A stretch of DNA of 64,000 bases, from the NCBI GenBank assembly GCA_003223645.1, contig QHVT01000009.1, forward strand, positions 173,860 through 237,859. The letters are read 5' to 3'. This document shows positions 8,422-17,402 of the stretch, one piece after another. Under the pieces are notes generated by a model, which had not been told where the DNA came from, made no database searches, and saw only the letters and a program-made list of their open reading frames with translations. Both the position numbers and the translations under genes were made by a program. The stretch comes from Acidobacteriota bacterium (GTDB lineage: Bacteria > Acidobacteriota > Thermoanaerobaculia > Gp7-AA8). Each line of letters starts with the position of its first letter. The stretch's first letter is position 1.

Positions 8422-10731
8422 CTAGTGCCGCGCCGAGCGCGTTCGCGTGCTCGGTGCGGCCGGCTGCGAGTACGCACCCGCGCCCGCGTCGTTCCACGCG
8501 CGCACGCGCAACTCGATCGATGATCCAGCCGGCAGCGCTGTCGAATACGTTCGCTGTTCGGGATCGAACCATTGATCGACTTCGGTCCACGCGCCGTTGT
8601 TCACGCGCGTCTCGACGCGATAGCCGTTGACGCGTTGCGGCGGCGGCGACCATCCGAGGATGAGCGTGTTGCCGTCCTGCTTCAGCGAGGTGCGCGGCGC
8701 GTCGGGCAGCGGCGGCAGACCGAACGACGCGATCTCCATCATCACGTGATTCGTTCCGTACAGCGGCACCGCGTTCTGCGCGGTCGAGTAGAGAATCGCG
8801 AGCTCGCCGCCGGGCAGCGGCGCGAGTTGCAGGAACGGACTGTTGTCATCCTGATAGACGATCGCCGATGTGCTGTCGCCGAGGAGCGCGACGCGAGACT
8901 CGAGGATCGGCGACGAATAGCGGGAAGTCGTCCAACTGATCGCGACGCGGCCCGCGAACGGCGCGAGGCGGACATTGAATCCGCTGCTCGAGGAGATGAT
9001 CGAAGTGGCCCCCGCTCCATCGAGCCGCGAGGCAACAACGTTCCCAGTGCTCCACGCCACGACGTATTCCGTCCCGCTCCACGTCACATCCGCGCTGTAG
9101 AGGTTTTGACCGTTCACGAACGTCAGCGGCGACGCGTCGATCGGGCTCAGATTCGCATCGAGATGAATTCCGGCCAGGCCGTCCGGAAAGCAGATCGGCT
9201 CCGCGAAGGGTGAGCACGTTTGCAACACCGCCCAGATCACGAAGAAGCCCGCGCCGTTCGATGCGATCCGCGGTCGCAGGACCGTGCCGTTCGCAGAGTA
9301 AGGAAGCACGACCGGATCGGAAATGCTTCCGCCGGGCGAGAGCAGCGCGACGACCGGCGCGTTGTCTTTCATGCCCGCGATCGCGTAGTTGCGCCCGTTC
9401 CAGGCGATGCTCTCCGCAAAGAACGCGGTGATGCGCGTTCCCGTCGTGGTGCGCAATTCGGAATCGATCGCGACCGGCAGGTCGTCGAGAACCACCAGGA
9501 AATCGCGGCCGTCGCTCGCGGCGCTCACGCGCACTGCGCTCGACGCGATCTCGCGCTCGCGCCACCGTCCATCACGCGTGCGGATCCCCGCGCGGATCGC
9601 CGAGCGGCCGCCGCCGGTGTCGCTCCACACGACGAGCATCGCGTCCGATGACGTGGCCGTCGCGAGGAGTAGCTGCGATGTCGCCGCGAACGAAACAGGC
9701 TCGCCGTTGACTGCCGGAAGCTCCGCCGCGCGAATGGATCCGCCGATGCCGATCCACGACACCACCACGCGCGGACCGACGGCGACGATCGTTCCCTCGG
9801 GGCTCTCGACCGTGCGCCGCGACGTGATGAATCGCGCATCCGCATCCGCCTCGGCCACGATCGTTCCGCGTCCGTTCGGATCGCGATACGCGAACACCCA
9901 ACGCGATCCGTTCCACACGACCTCGGGCGCAAAGAAGAACGTGCTCGGCGCGACTTCGAGCGTCGACGTCGTGCCGATGCTGCCGTCCGCCGCGATGAGC
10001 GTCGTACGAATGACGTTGTCGACCGCCTCCGCGAACAGGAAGCGGTTGCCGTCGCTGGCGAGCGCAATGCGTCCGCCGAAAACATCGCTGAGATTGCGCT
10101 GCGAAAGAAGACGTCCTTCGGCGTCGAACATCGACAGCACCGGCCCGCTGCTCATCGGGATGACGACGGCGAATCCGTTTCCGTTCGATGCGACGAGCGG
10201 AGGACCTTGCGTGATGCGGCGCTCGAACACGACCGGCGGTGCGGCCTGCACTCCGTCCGGCGTGAGCAATATCGATGTGCCGTCGATGATCAGCAGCACG
10301 TTCCTGCCGTTGAACGCCATGCGCGGCCACAGCGCGTGCTCCGCGCCCTCGATCGAAAACGCGTCGCCGGCCGGTGCACCGCTCGCATCGACCAGCCGCG
10401 CCGACATGCGATAGAAGTCGACCCGATGCGTTGCCGCGGCGAGGAAATGCGAACCGGTCCACACCGCATCGAAGTACTGGCGATCGATGACGTCGAAGTC
10501 GAAGACAGGACGGCCCACGGTACTGTCGGGCTGTCCGAGGCGCGTCACGCGGAGCTTCGTGCCCGTCCAGAAGAGAAACGCGTCGCGGCCGTTCGTGCGC
10601 AGCGCCGGCGTGCCGCCGGTCGTTCCGTAACGCGTGTTCGTCAGCGCGAACGGCTGCCCGATCGGCGGCAGCTGCGCGCCAAGCGTCGCGGTGATGAATA
10701 GAAGCGGAAGGACCCGGCGACCGCACTTCAT
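8422..10731 (-). CDS. Secreted beta-propeller-like protein with C-terminal FN3 domain
   Basis: A 769-aa exported protein. Residues 1-19 are a signal peptide (RRVLPLLFITATLGA). The body is a long series of about 50-residue units with the pattern 'G..FL..W' and 'WNGS/WTGSHF/WSGTEY', typical of six- or seven-bladed propellers on bacterial surfaces. The C-terminal 95 residues form a fibronectin type III-like domain (PPLPDAPRTS..., LILGWSPPP, YRVETRVN, IELRVRAWNDAG). No catalytic motif is seen. Ligand and role are unknown. It has its own promoter at 10741-10769 with a 9-nt gap to the ATG. Confidence 0.75.
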   Translation of the reverse strand: MKCGRRVLPLLFITATLGAQLPPIGQPFALTNTRYGTTGGTPALRTNGRDAFLFWTGTKLRVTRLGQPDSTVGRPVFDFDVIDRQYFDAVWTGSHFLAAATHRVDFYRMSARLVDASGAPAGDAFSIEGAEHALWPRMAFNGRNVLLIIDGTSILLTPDGVQAAPPVVFERRITQGPPLVASNGNGFAVVIPMSSGPVLSMFDAEGRLLSQRNLSDVFGGRIALASDGNRFLFAEAVDNVIRTTLIAADGSIGTTSTLEVAPSTFFFAPEVVWNGSRWVFAYRDPNGRGTIVAEADADARFITSRRTVESPEGTIVAVGPRVVVSWIGIGGSIRAAELPAVNGEPVSFAATSQLLLATATSSDAMLVVWSDTGGGRSAIRAGIRTRDGRWREREIASSAVRVSAASDGRDFLVVLDDLPVAIDSELRTTTGTRITAFFAESIAWNGRNYAIAGMKDNAPVVALLSPGGSISDPVVLPYSANGTVLRPRIASNGAGFFVIWAVLQTCSPFAEPICFPDGLAGIHLDANLSPIDASPLTFVNGQNLYSADVTWSGTEYVVAWSTGNVVASRLDGAGATSIISSSSGFNVRLAPFAGRVAISWTTSRYSSPILESRVALLGDSTSAIVYQDDNSPFLQLAPLPGGELAILYSTAQNAVPLYGTNHVMMEIASFGLPPLPDAPRTSLKQDGNTLILGWSPPPQRVNGYRVETRVNNGAWTEVDQWFDPEQRTYSTALPAGSSIELRVRAWNDAGAGAYSQPAAPSTRTRSARH

Positions 10732-10740
10732 TGAACGAAG

Positions 10741-10769
10741 ATCATGTTCGTGATCGCTGTGCTTGTCAA
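10741..10769 (-). promoter_or_regulatory. Sigma-70-type promoter of the propeller gene
   Basis: On the minus strand a perfect -35 TTGACA (10764-10769), a 17-nt spacer and -10 CATGAT (10741-10746). Only 9 nt separate the -10 from the ATG at 10731, so the mRNA would be leaderless or nearly so. Confidence 0.7.
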
Positions 10770-10799
10770 TGTTATTGTGATCTTATAAATGGCGGTCCT

Positions 10800-10940
10800 T
10801 GTGGAGCGGTTGTAGAGCGGCTGTGGAGCGGCTGTGGAGCGCGCGGTGTGGGGCAGGTTTTCTAACCTGCCCCCCGGGCGCCCGCTCCCGGGCGCCGGGA
10901 TCTCGCGAGAAATTGGCGGCCGAAGCGGCCGCCGCTCCAC
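10800..10940. repeat. Compound palindromic repeat (family B plus inner hairpin)
   Basis: Begins with three imperfect GTGGAGCGGCT units, then the hairpin GGGGCAGGTT-TTCT-AACCTGCCCC, then the same GGGCGCCGGGATCTCGCGAG core as the uup copy, ending CCGCTCCAC. It lies between the propeller start and the A2M stop; the inner hairpin could end A2M transcription. Confidence 0.85.
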
Positions 10941-10956
10941 AAGAGCCGTCCGCGCC

Positions 10957-13900
10957 TTACCGATCCCGCACCACCACCCGCACCTCCTCCCCGTTCGCCC
11001 GCACGTCCGGCACGTACATCGCGTGGCCCAACAGCGGCAGCGCGTGAAATTCGCCCGGCGTTTCCGCTCGCAGCGTGTAGCGGATCGTCCATGTGCCCTG
11101 GATGAGCCGGTCGGCGAACATCGCGACTTTGCGGTCGCGGAGCTCCTGGTAGATCCACTGCGAGACGCCGTCTTTGTTCGTCGCGTAGAGCGACTGGCCG
11201 CTCTGCAGCTCGACGGCTTCGAGGCCGGCGGGCTTGAGGTCTTCGAACAGCAGGTACTCGTAGTCGTTCTTGGTCTCGATCGTGTCGACGACTTCGACGC
11301 GCTCGCCGCTGATCACGGCGTCGCCGTCGCCGAGGGGGATGCGGTCGTAGACGACGCCTTTGAGCAGCGTCGGCTTCGGCGCGAGGCGGAAGTACTCGCG
11401 CTTCACGAACAGCTCGTTGCCCGCCGCCTTCACCGGCTCTTCGAGCGACACGAACCGCGCCTCGGCCGAGAAGTACACCGGCGCGTTCGCGCGGATGCGA
11501 ATTTCCTGGTCGGTGTCGCGGAGGATCGACGGATCGACGGAGAAGCGGCTCGGCGCGTCGAGGAGCTGTTTCGCGGTCACCGTCTTCGTGGCGATCGGCT
11601 TCCCGTTCACGGTCACTTCATAGGTCACGTCGCGCACCGTCTCGCCGCTCGCGCGGAGGTAGTCATTGAGCGCGAGCACGGTGATCGCGGTATCGCGCGT
11701 GTTCGTCCACTGCGCGCCGCGGCGGTTCTTCACCAGCCAGTTCATCGCCGGCTCGACGAGCTTGTGCTTCGGATCGCTGGCGACCAATGCCTGCAGCACG
11801 AACGCCGTCGACTCGATCGGCCCGTCGTGCCAGCGCCACCAGAAGCGATCCGCTCCCCAATGAGCGGTTGCCATCGTCTCGGCAGTCGACGAGCCGCCAT
11901 GAACGAGCACGCTCTGATCGGGCGTGCGATCGATCTTCACGCCGTTTTCGAGATTGCGCACGAGCACGGCCTCGCGCTCCTTCGCGCCGTAGCGATGCGC
12001 GGTCAGCGCGAGCAGCGCGCGCGAGTACGACGTGAGGCGCTCGCGATGCTCCCACGCGTCGTCGAACGCATCCTGCGAGTTCTTCGACGGCCGGTTGTTC
12101 CACGCCGACATCGCGTGCACGATCCACGCGTCCGTCTCCCAGTCGCCTTCGTTTTCTTTCAGATGTTCGTTGAGCCACGTGAACGCGCGCTGCACGCGCT
12201 CCGTGTCGACGTCCATCCCCGCGTCGCGCGCGATCGAGAAGCCCCACACGACGTATGCCGTCATGTAGGTGCTGCCCTGGTCTTCTTTCCACCACCCCCA
12301 CCCGCCGTCGCCGTGCTGGAAGTCGTAGAGCCGCGCGATCGACGCCTTCGTGACGTCGTCGAGCCTCGGGATGCGCTTCTTCGCGTCGAGTCCCATCTGC
12401 GAGAGCGTCTTCGCGACGACCGCGGCGGGGAGAAAGCGGCTCATCGTCTGTTCGGTGCAGCCGTACGGATAGTCGATGAGGTACGGCAGCGCATCGAGCA
12501 TCGTGACGGCCAGACTCGGCGCGACCTGCACGACGAGATCGGTCGCGCGGCGCTCGCGCGGAAGTGCGAGCGTGATGACCGCTTCAGCCATTGATGACGC
12601 GCTATCGCCCGCGCGCAACTTTCCGGAGCGCGCGATCAGTTTGTCGATGCCGTGCTCGTAGACGACGAACGATTTTTGCATGGCGTCGGCATATTGCGGA
12701 GTGGTGCGCGCCTCCGGCGCGCCTTGGGGGGACGGAGGCGCGCCGGAGGCGCGCACCACTCCCCGAGACACTGCCGACACGCGCAGCTTCGCGTTGCCAG
12801 GACGATCGGCGACGACGCTCCAGTCCGCGCGCGCTTCTCCATGCGCGGGCACGTTGATCGGCGCGTTCGTCGTCATGTTGAGCGTCAAGCCTTCGACTTC
12901 GAGCTTCGGCTCGATGCGCATCGCTTCATCGGTGTTGTTGTTGATGACCCCCGAGACGGTCGAGTGATCGCCGGCGACGAAAAACCGCGGCGCCTGCAGC
13001 CGCACGATGAGCGGCATGTTCGTGCGCGACGTCGACGTGCCGATGCCGAACTGCGCCGCCGTCGTCGCCGCCCGCGCCGTCGCTCTCCACGTCGTCAGCC
13101 CCTCGGGGAACTTGAACGCGACTCGCGCGATGCCGTTCGCGTCCGTGACGATGTCGGACTTCCAGAACGCGGTCGTGCGGAAATCGCTGCGCACTTCGAC
13201 TTCGACTGAAGTCCCATCTTTTTTCATTGCGGCCATCGCCGTTTTCTGCACTTCGGGCGCAGGCGCCTGCGACGTCACCGTAATGGCCTCCGCCATGGGC
13301 GGCGGCGCAGGAGCGGGAGCAGCCGCCGCGTCGCGAGCTCCGCCGAGCACGCCGCCGACGACACCATTCACCTCGAAACGGTCCATGTCTACGTAGCCGG
13401 CTTGTTTCTGGGCTGCCGCGTCTTCGCGATCCTTCAGCCGATCATCGATCAGCACCTTGTTCTTGTTCTCGACGAGCCGCACGTACTGCTGCGTCTGCGC
13501 GCTACCCGTGACCTGCAGCGTCGCGCTCCGCTCGTTCCCGTAGAAGAACTCGCGCGGATCGCCGGCGAGATCCTGCTGAATCGCCGTCACCGCTTCGTCC
13601 GAAACCGCGAGCGCGACTTCCGCCGCGACCGGTTTCCCTTCGACGTCGCGCGTCGTGATGGTGATGGTTCCTTCGTCGCGCGGCTGATACTCCTCGCGAT
13701 CGCTCTTCACGCCGACGTCGATGAACTGCTCGGCCGGCGGCACGACGATGACCTTGTTGTCGGTCGCGATCGCGCGATCGAATACCGACGTCGCATTGAC
13801 CGTGAAGCTCGGCTCGTGCCGCGCGTCGACCGTCATCTGCACGAGCTTCACCGTGCCGTCGAGATGGACGACGCGCGTGTCGAGGATGTCGTCGCCGGTC

Positions 13901-16497
13901 GCGTTGACGACGACCCATTGCCCGCTCGCCGGCGCTACCACCATCACCGACGCGGTCTCGCCCGCGCGCAGCGTTTCCTTGTCGACGATCAACTGCAAGC
14001 CGCCCGTGTAGTACGAGAGGTCCGTCGTCGCGCGGTCGGCCACCCATACCATCGTCTCCGCCGTCACGACGTCGCGCGCGCGCAGCGGCCGGTTCGGATC
14101 GCCGTCCTCGCTCGACCAGCGCACGGTGTAATACCCATCGCGCCTCGGCGTAAACATGAATGACGCTTCGCCTTTTGCATTCGTCGCGACGTTCGACGAC
14201 AGCACTTCCTCGTCGGCGTACGCGCGGTCCTTCTCGATCCAGGCGCGCTTGATGACCTTCACCGTGCCGGTCGCCTGCACCGGCTGATCGTTCGCGTCGA
14301 CCGCCTTGAAGTCGACTTCGACCGGATCGCCGGGACGATGGATGTAGTGCTCCGGCTGCGCCATCACGGTGTAGCGCTGCTTCGTGACGGCGACCGATCC
14401 TTCGCCGCGCACTTCGCGCCGCGACGCGTCGACGACGCGCGCCTCGATGCGATAGCGCGTGTCGTTGCCGTCGCGCGGCGTCTCGATGCGCACGACCGCG
14501 CGGCCGTTCGCGTCCGTCTTCAGCGTCTCCGTTCGCAACACCGGTCCGCTGCGCGCAAAGTCGGAAATGTCGTCGTAGTACCAGGGATACTTTCGCCACG
14601 GAAACCAGTAGCGATAGAGCGGCTGCTGGTAGATGACCGCCTCGACGGTCGCGTTCGCGACCGGGCCGCCGAAGTAATAGCTCGCGTCGATCGTCGCTTC
14701 GATCGTGTCGCCGAGGCGATAGAGCTTCTTGTCGGGCGTCGACACGCTGACCTGGAACTCCGGGAGTTTGTATTCCTCGAGACGGAACAGCGTCGCGTTG
14801 CCGATGTCGTCGTCGTTACCGACTTTGAACGTGACGCGATATTCGCCGAGAGGCATCGCGTCGGTGAGAGCGAGCGAGGAGGAGAAGCTGCCGTACGCAT
14901 TCAGCGTCGCGTCCCCTGTGGCGATCTTCTCGTCGCGCGGGCTCCGGATCTCCCACGAGATTTTTTGTCCGGCCGGCGTCGAGAAGAGATCGTTCTCGCG
15001 CGTGCGGGCGATGACTTTCCACTGCACCGTCTCGCCGGGGCGGTAGGCCGGACGATCGGTGAAGGCGTAGAGCTTCCAGCCGTCGGTGGAGGATCGATAG
15101 CCGTACGAATACGTCGCGTGCCACGCCTGCTTTCCTTTGCCGGCCGACGCCGCGATGACGACTTCCGGATTGTCGTTGACCTTCTTCACGACGGCGATGC
15201 CGTCCGCATTCGTCGTCGCCTCGTCGACGCGCGACTCGTAGTTGCCCCAGCGCTGTCCGACGCGCACGCGCGCGCCGGCAATCGGCTCGCCGCGCAAAAC
15301 GTCGGAGACGTAGATCTGCAGCAGTGACGGCGACGACTGCAGCAGGATGTGCGTGTCCGTCACCATGAGCAGCAGGCCCGCGCTCTTGCCGTCGGCGGAC
15401 GCGGTCATCCAATACGCGCCGCGCTCGAGTCGCGGCATGAGGCGCTCGTTGTGATAGCCGGGAATGTGATCGCCGCTGTCATTCGTCTCGTACGTCCATG
15501 TGCGCAGCGGCTTCGGGTCCCGCCGCAGCGTGTTCATCCAGTGAACGTTCCCTTTCTCCTGGAACGTCATGAGATCGACCGCGTAGATCGCGAGCTCGAC
15601 GCGCTTCGTGTTGCGCCAGTTCAGATTCACTTCCTGCTCGGAATCGGGCAGGAACGTGCCGGCGGCGCCGAGGTTCACGGACGGCGCGAGGATGTCCTGA
15701 ATCGCGCGCTCCGCATCGTCGCGATATTTCGACTCCCCTTTCGCGAACTCGTTGACCAGACGGCGATACAACTCCAGCGCGCGCGTGAAGCTCGCGTGCG
15801 GGTCGGGCTCGCCGTTGACGATGATGTGTCCGACCGAGCTGGCGTACGTCGCCGCGGTGTACAGCGCATCGTCATACCACTCCGACTTCTTTCCCGCGGC
15901 GATGATCTCGGCCAGCAGCTCGCCCGCGCGCTCCATGCTGTCCGGACGGCCTTCGCCGAGGAGCTGTTGCGCGAGGAGAAAACGCGCGTGCATCGCGTCG
16001 TTGGTGTCGTTGGCGATCGAGATGACGTTGACGAGCACCTCGCGCGGAATCTGATTTCGATATCCGTAGCGGTTCTCCGACGCCAGCCGTCGAAAGATCG
16101 ACAGATATCGCTTTCGCGCGTAATCGATGTCGTCGCTGCCCGCCCACCAGTCGAGCGCGTCGAGGTAGTAATTGTTCCCGCTCGTCAGATCGCCGAGCGA
16201 TTCATTGGCCTCGGCCCATACGCGGTCATGCTCCGTGCCGTTCACGATCGCGACGAGCGCCGTCGTATCGCGATTCGACTCGTCCATCCGCCACGCCGTG
16301 TCCGCGAGACGAAAGTCGACCCAGCGCCGTTCGATGGCGGGAAGCGTGAGCTTGCCTGCCTGCTCGTACAGCTGATGCGCGTGCGCGTACGACTTCTCCT
16401 CGACGAACTTCTCCGCCTCGCGCTTCAGCGCGTCATACGGAGTCGCGGTCGTCGTGGCGAAGAGAAGAGAGGCGAGGAAGGCCAGGATTTGGAGCAT
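10957..16497 (-). CDS. Alpha-2-macroglobulin family protein with thioester
   Basis: An 1846-aa secreted protein of the bacterial A2M family, thought to trap proteases in the periplasm or at the surface. A signal peptide (LAFLASLLFATTTA) is not followed by a lipobox cysteine. Tandem macroglobulin domains span about residues 280-1000. A Pro/Ala-rich stretch near 1060-1090 (AAAPAPAPPPMAEAIT) is a candidate bait region, preceded by VNGVVGGVLGG. The thioester motif GCTEQ lies near residue 1348, followed by the alpha/alpha thioester-binding domain (GDGGWGWWKEDQGSTYMTAY) and a C-terminal receptor-like domain. The usual bacterial partner PBP1C is not in the window. A palindromic repeat (12699..12761) is translated within the chain just before the thioester domain. 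Confidence 0.9.
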   Translation of the reverse strand: MLQILAFLASLLFATTTATPYDALKREAEKFVEEKSYAHAHQLYEQAGKLTLPAIERRWVDFRLADTAWRMDESNRDTTALVAIVNGTEHDRVWAEANESLGDLTSGNNYYLDALDWWAGSDDIDYARKRYLSIFRRLASENRYGYRNQIPREVLVNVISIANDTNDAMHARFLLAQQLLGEGRPDSMERAGELLAEIIAAGKKSEWYDDALYTAATYASSVGHIIVNGEPDPHASFTRALELYRRLVNEFAKGESKYRDDAERAIQDILAPSVNLGAAGTFLPDSEQEVNLNWRNTKRVELAIYAVDLMTFQEKGNVHWMNTLRRDPKPLRTWTYETNDSGDHIPGYHNERLMPRLERGAYWMTASADGKSAGLLLMVTDTHILLQSSPSLLQIYVSDVLRGEPIAGARVRVGQRWGNYESRVDEATTNADGIAVVKKVNDNPEVVIAASAGKGKQAWHATYSYGYRSSTDGWKLYAFTDRPAYRPGETVQWKVIARTRENDLFSTPAGQKISWEIRSPRDEKIATGDATLNAYGSFSSSLALTDAMPLGEYRVTFKVGNDDDIGNATLFRLEEYKLPEFQVSVSTPDKKLYRLGDTIEATIDASYYFGGPVANATVEAVIYQQPLYRYWFPWRKYPWYYDDISDFARSGPVLRTETLKTDANGRAVVRIETPRDGNDTRYRIEARVVDASRREVRGEGSVAVTKQRYTVMAQPEHYIHRPGDPVEVDFKAVDANDQPVQATGTVKVIKRAWIEKDRAYADEEVLSSNVATNAKGEASFMFTPRRDGYYTVRWSSEDGDPNRPLRARDVVTAETMVWVADRATTDLSYYTGGLQLIVDKETLRAGETASVMVVAPASGQWVVVNATGDDILDTRVVHLDGTVKLVQMTVDARHEPSFTVNATSVFDRAIATDNKVIVVPPAEQFIDVGVKSDREEYQPRDEGTITITTRDVEGKPVAAEVALAVSDEAVTAIQQDLAGDPREFFYGNERSATLQVTGSAQTQQYVRLVENKNKVLIDDRLKDREDAAAQKQAGYVDMDRFEVNGVVGGVLGGARDAAAAPAPAPPPMAEAITVTSQAPAPEVQKTAMAAMKKDGTSVEVEVRSDFRTTAFWKSDIVTDANGIARVAFKFPEGLTTWRATARAATTAAQFGIGTSTSRTNMPLIVRLQAPRFFVAGDHSTVSGVINNNTDEAMRIEPKLEVEGLTLNMTTNAPINVPAHGEARADWSVVADRPGNAKLRVSAVSRGVVRASGAPPSPQGAPEARTTPQYADAMQKSFVVYEHGIDKLIARSGKLRAGDSASSMAEAVITLALPRERRATDLVVQVAPSLAVTMLDALPYLIDYPYGCTEQTMSRFLPAAVVAKTLSQMGLDAKKRIPRLDDVTKASIARLYDFQHGDGGWGWWKEDQGSTYMTAYVVWGFSIARDAGMDVDTERVQRAFTWLNEHLKENEGDWETDAWIVHAMSAWNNRPSKNSQDAFDDAWEHRERLTSYSRALLALTAHRYGAKEREAVLVRNLENGVKIDRTPDQSVLVHGGSSTAETMATAHWGADRFWWRWHDGPIESTAFVLQALVASDPKHKLVEPAMNWLVKNRRGAQWTNTRDTAITVLALNDYLRASGETVRDVTYEVTVNGKPIATKTVTAKQLLDAPSRFSVDPSILRDTDQEIRIRANAPVYFSAEARFVSLEEPVKAAGNELFVKREYFRLAPKPTLLKGVVYDRIPLGDGDAVISGERVEVVDTIETKNDYEYLLFEDLKPAGLEAVELQSGQSLYATNKDGVSQWIYQELRDRKVAMFADRLIQGTWTIRYTLRAETPGEFHALPLLGHAMYVPDVRANGEEVRVVVRDR
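12699..12761. repeat. Palindromic repeat family D inside the A2M gene
   Basis: A 63-bp element, GAGTGGTGCGCGCCTCCGG and its complement around a short loop. The length is a multiple of three, and it is translated as VVRASGAPP...APEARTTP. A half copy is at 39403..39431 in the AAA ATPase gene. Confidence 0.85.
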
Positions 16498-16516
16498 GCT
16501 GGTCCATTAGACCAGC
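16498..16516. promoter_or_regulatory. Inverted repeat over the A2M promoter
   Basis: GCTGGTC-CATTA-GACCAGC abuts the A2M ATG. On the minus strand it contains TCTAAT (16506-16511), five of six matches to a -10 box, ending 8 nt before the ATG. An operator overlapping a leaderless promoter is one reading; a hairpin at the mRNA start is another. Confidence 0.5.
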
Positions 16517-16544
16517 GTGGGAGGGGGAAGAGAACCGGGCTTCA

Positions 16545-16630
16545 GAGGCTCAGGGGCTCCCATGGGCTCAGAGGCTCAGGGGCGCAGGGGCTCACAGAGG
16601 AGTGCCGCTATGAGCCTGTGAGCCTGTGCG
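16545..16630. repeat. GGCTCA-type short repeats
   Basis: Repeated AGGCTCAGGGGC and its complement GAGCCTGTGAGCC, like the block at 5304..5399. Lies between the A2M start and the deiodinase-family stop. Confidence 0.65.
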
Positions 16631-16631
16631 C

Positions 16632-17270
16632 CTATGCGCCCACATTCTTCGCCAGCCAGGCTTCCACCTCTTCCGGGTGGTAGCCAAACGGTCCCGGCTC
16701 GCCCTTGTACACGATCACGCCCTTCGGATTAATGATGTAGAAGCGCTCGGGCCAGCCGGCGTAGACCTTCTCGCAGGCGTCGTCCATCGTGTCGACGGCG
16801 AGAGGCATCGAGTAGTGGAAACGTTTCACGAAATCGCGGGCGATGACGACGCGGTCGCCGAGGGATTTCGGCTGGCGATAGCAGACATTCTCTTTCTCGT
16901 TCGAGTCCATCTGCCATTCATCCAATGGATGCGCCTCGCGGATGTAGACCGTCTGGAAGTCGATGCGGTCTTTGTATTTCTCGTACATCTGCGTCACGCG
17001 GTCGACCGACCGGCGGAAGGGGGGTCACGTGAAACTGCCGAAGACGAGGACGAGCGGCTTCGTGCGCGCGGCGAGCAGCGGGACCTCGCGCCTGCCGGCG
17101 AGCGATACGAGGAGCGCGTCGGGCGCGCGGTCGCCGACTTTCAGATCGCCGGCGCGGCGCTGATCGTAGCGAATCATCCCGATGATGTTGCGCGGTCCGA
17201 TCTTCGCCACCATCACGCCGGCGGCGAGCACAACCAGAGCGCCCAACACCAGCAGCAGCTTCTTGATCAT
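16632..17270 (-). CDS. Iodothyronine-deiodinase-family thioredoxin-fold protein, predicted selenoprotein (in-frame UGA)
   Basis: A 212-aa protein if the TGA at 17025..17027 is read as selenocysteine (residue 82). Residues 6-22 form an N-terminal membrane anchor (LLVLGALVVLAAGVMVA), followed by a thioredoxin-like domain. The TGA falls exactly at the catalytic position of deiodinases: LVFGSFT-U-PPF. Further on the chain keeps the family motif YIREAHPLDEW and ends with GWPERFYII and GPFGYHPEEVEAWL. Both sides are in one frame with no other disruption. A hairpin with loop GGUC starts 13 nt after the UGA, as in bacterial SECIS elements. No selenocysteine machinery gene lies in the window. The alternative is a nonsense mutation, unlikely at this exact codon. 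The substrate is unknown; bacterial members need not act on thyroid hormones. Confidence 0.85.
16999..17012 (-). promoter_or_regulatory. Predicted bacterial SECIS hairpin
   Basis: Read on the minus strand, CGGTC-GGTC-GACCG forms a 5-bp stem with a GGTC loop. The loop lies 18-21 nt after the UGA, close to the place of the GGUC loop in the E. coli fdhF SECIS. It is coding sequence at the same time. Confidence 0.6.
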
Positions 17271-17274
17271 TTTT

Positions 17275-17382
17275 AGATGGCAGATGGCAGATGGCAGATG
17301 GCAGACGGATGGCAGATGGCGGATGGCGGATGGCAGTGGCCGAAGCCGCTTTTGCCATCTGCTATCTGCCGTCTGCCATCCG
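17275..17382. repeat. 7-bp tandem array with complementary arms
   Basis: About nine GATGGCA-type heptamers, a loop, and four TGCCATC-type heptamers. Lies between two divergent start codons: 5 nt from the deiodinase-family ATG and 20 nt from the DUF3592 ATG. Confidence 0.88.
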
Positions 17383-17390
17383 TTCCCTCG

Positions 17391-17396
17391 TATCAT
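17391..17396 (+). promoter_or_regulatory. Predicted -10 element of a leaderless promoter
   Basis: TATCAT ends 6 nt before the ATG at 17403. No Shine-Dalgarno sequence lies between. Confidence 0.45.
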
Positions 17397-17402
17397 ACGC
17401 CC

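Noticed and set aside
10834..12594. Long plus-strand open frame opposite the A2M gene
   Set aside because: Its product is Arg-rich and matches no family; it is the antisense shadow of a GC-rich gene with clear A2M motifs.
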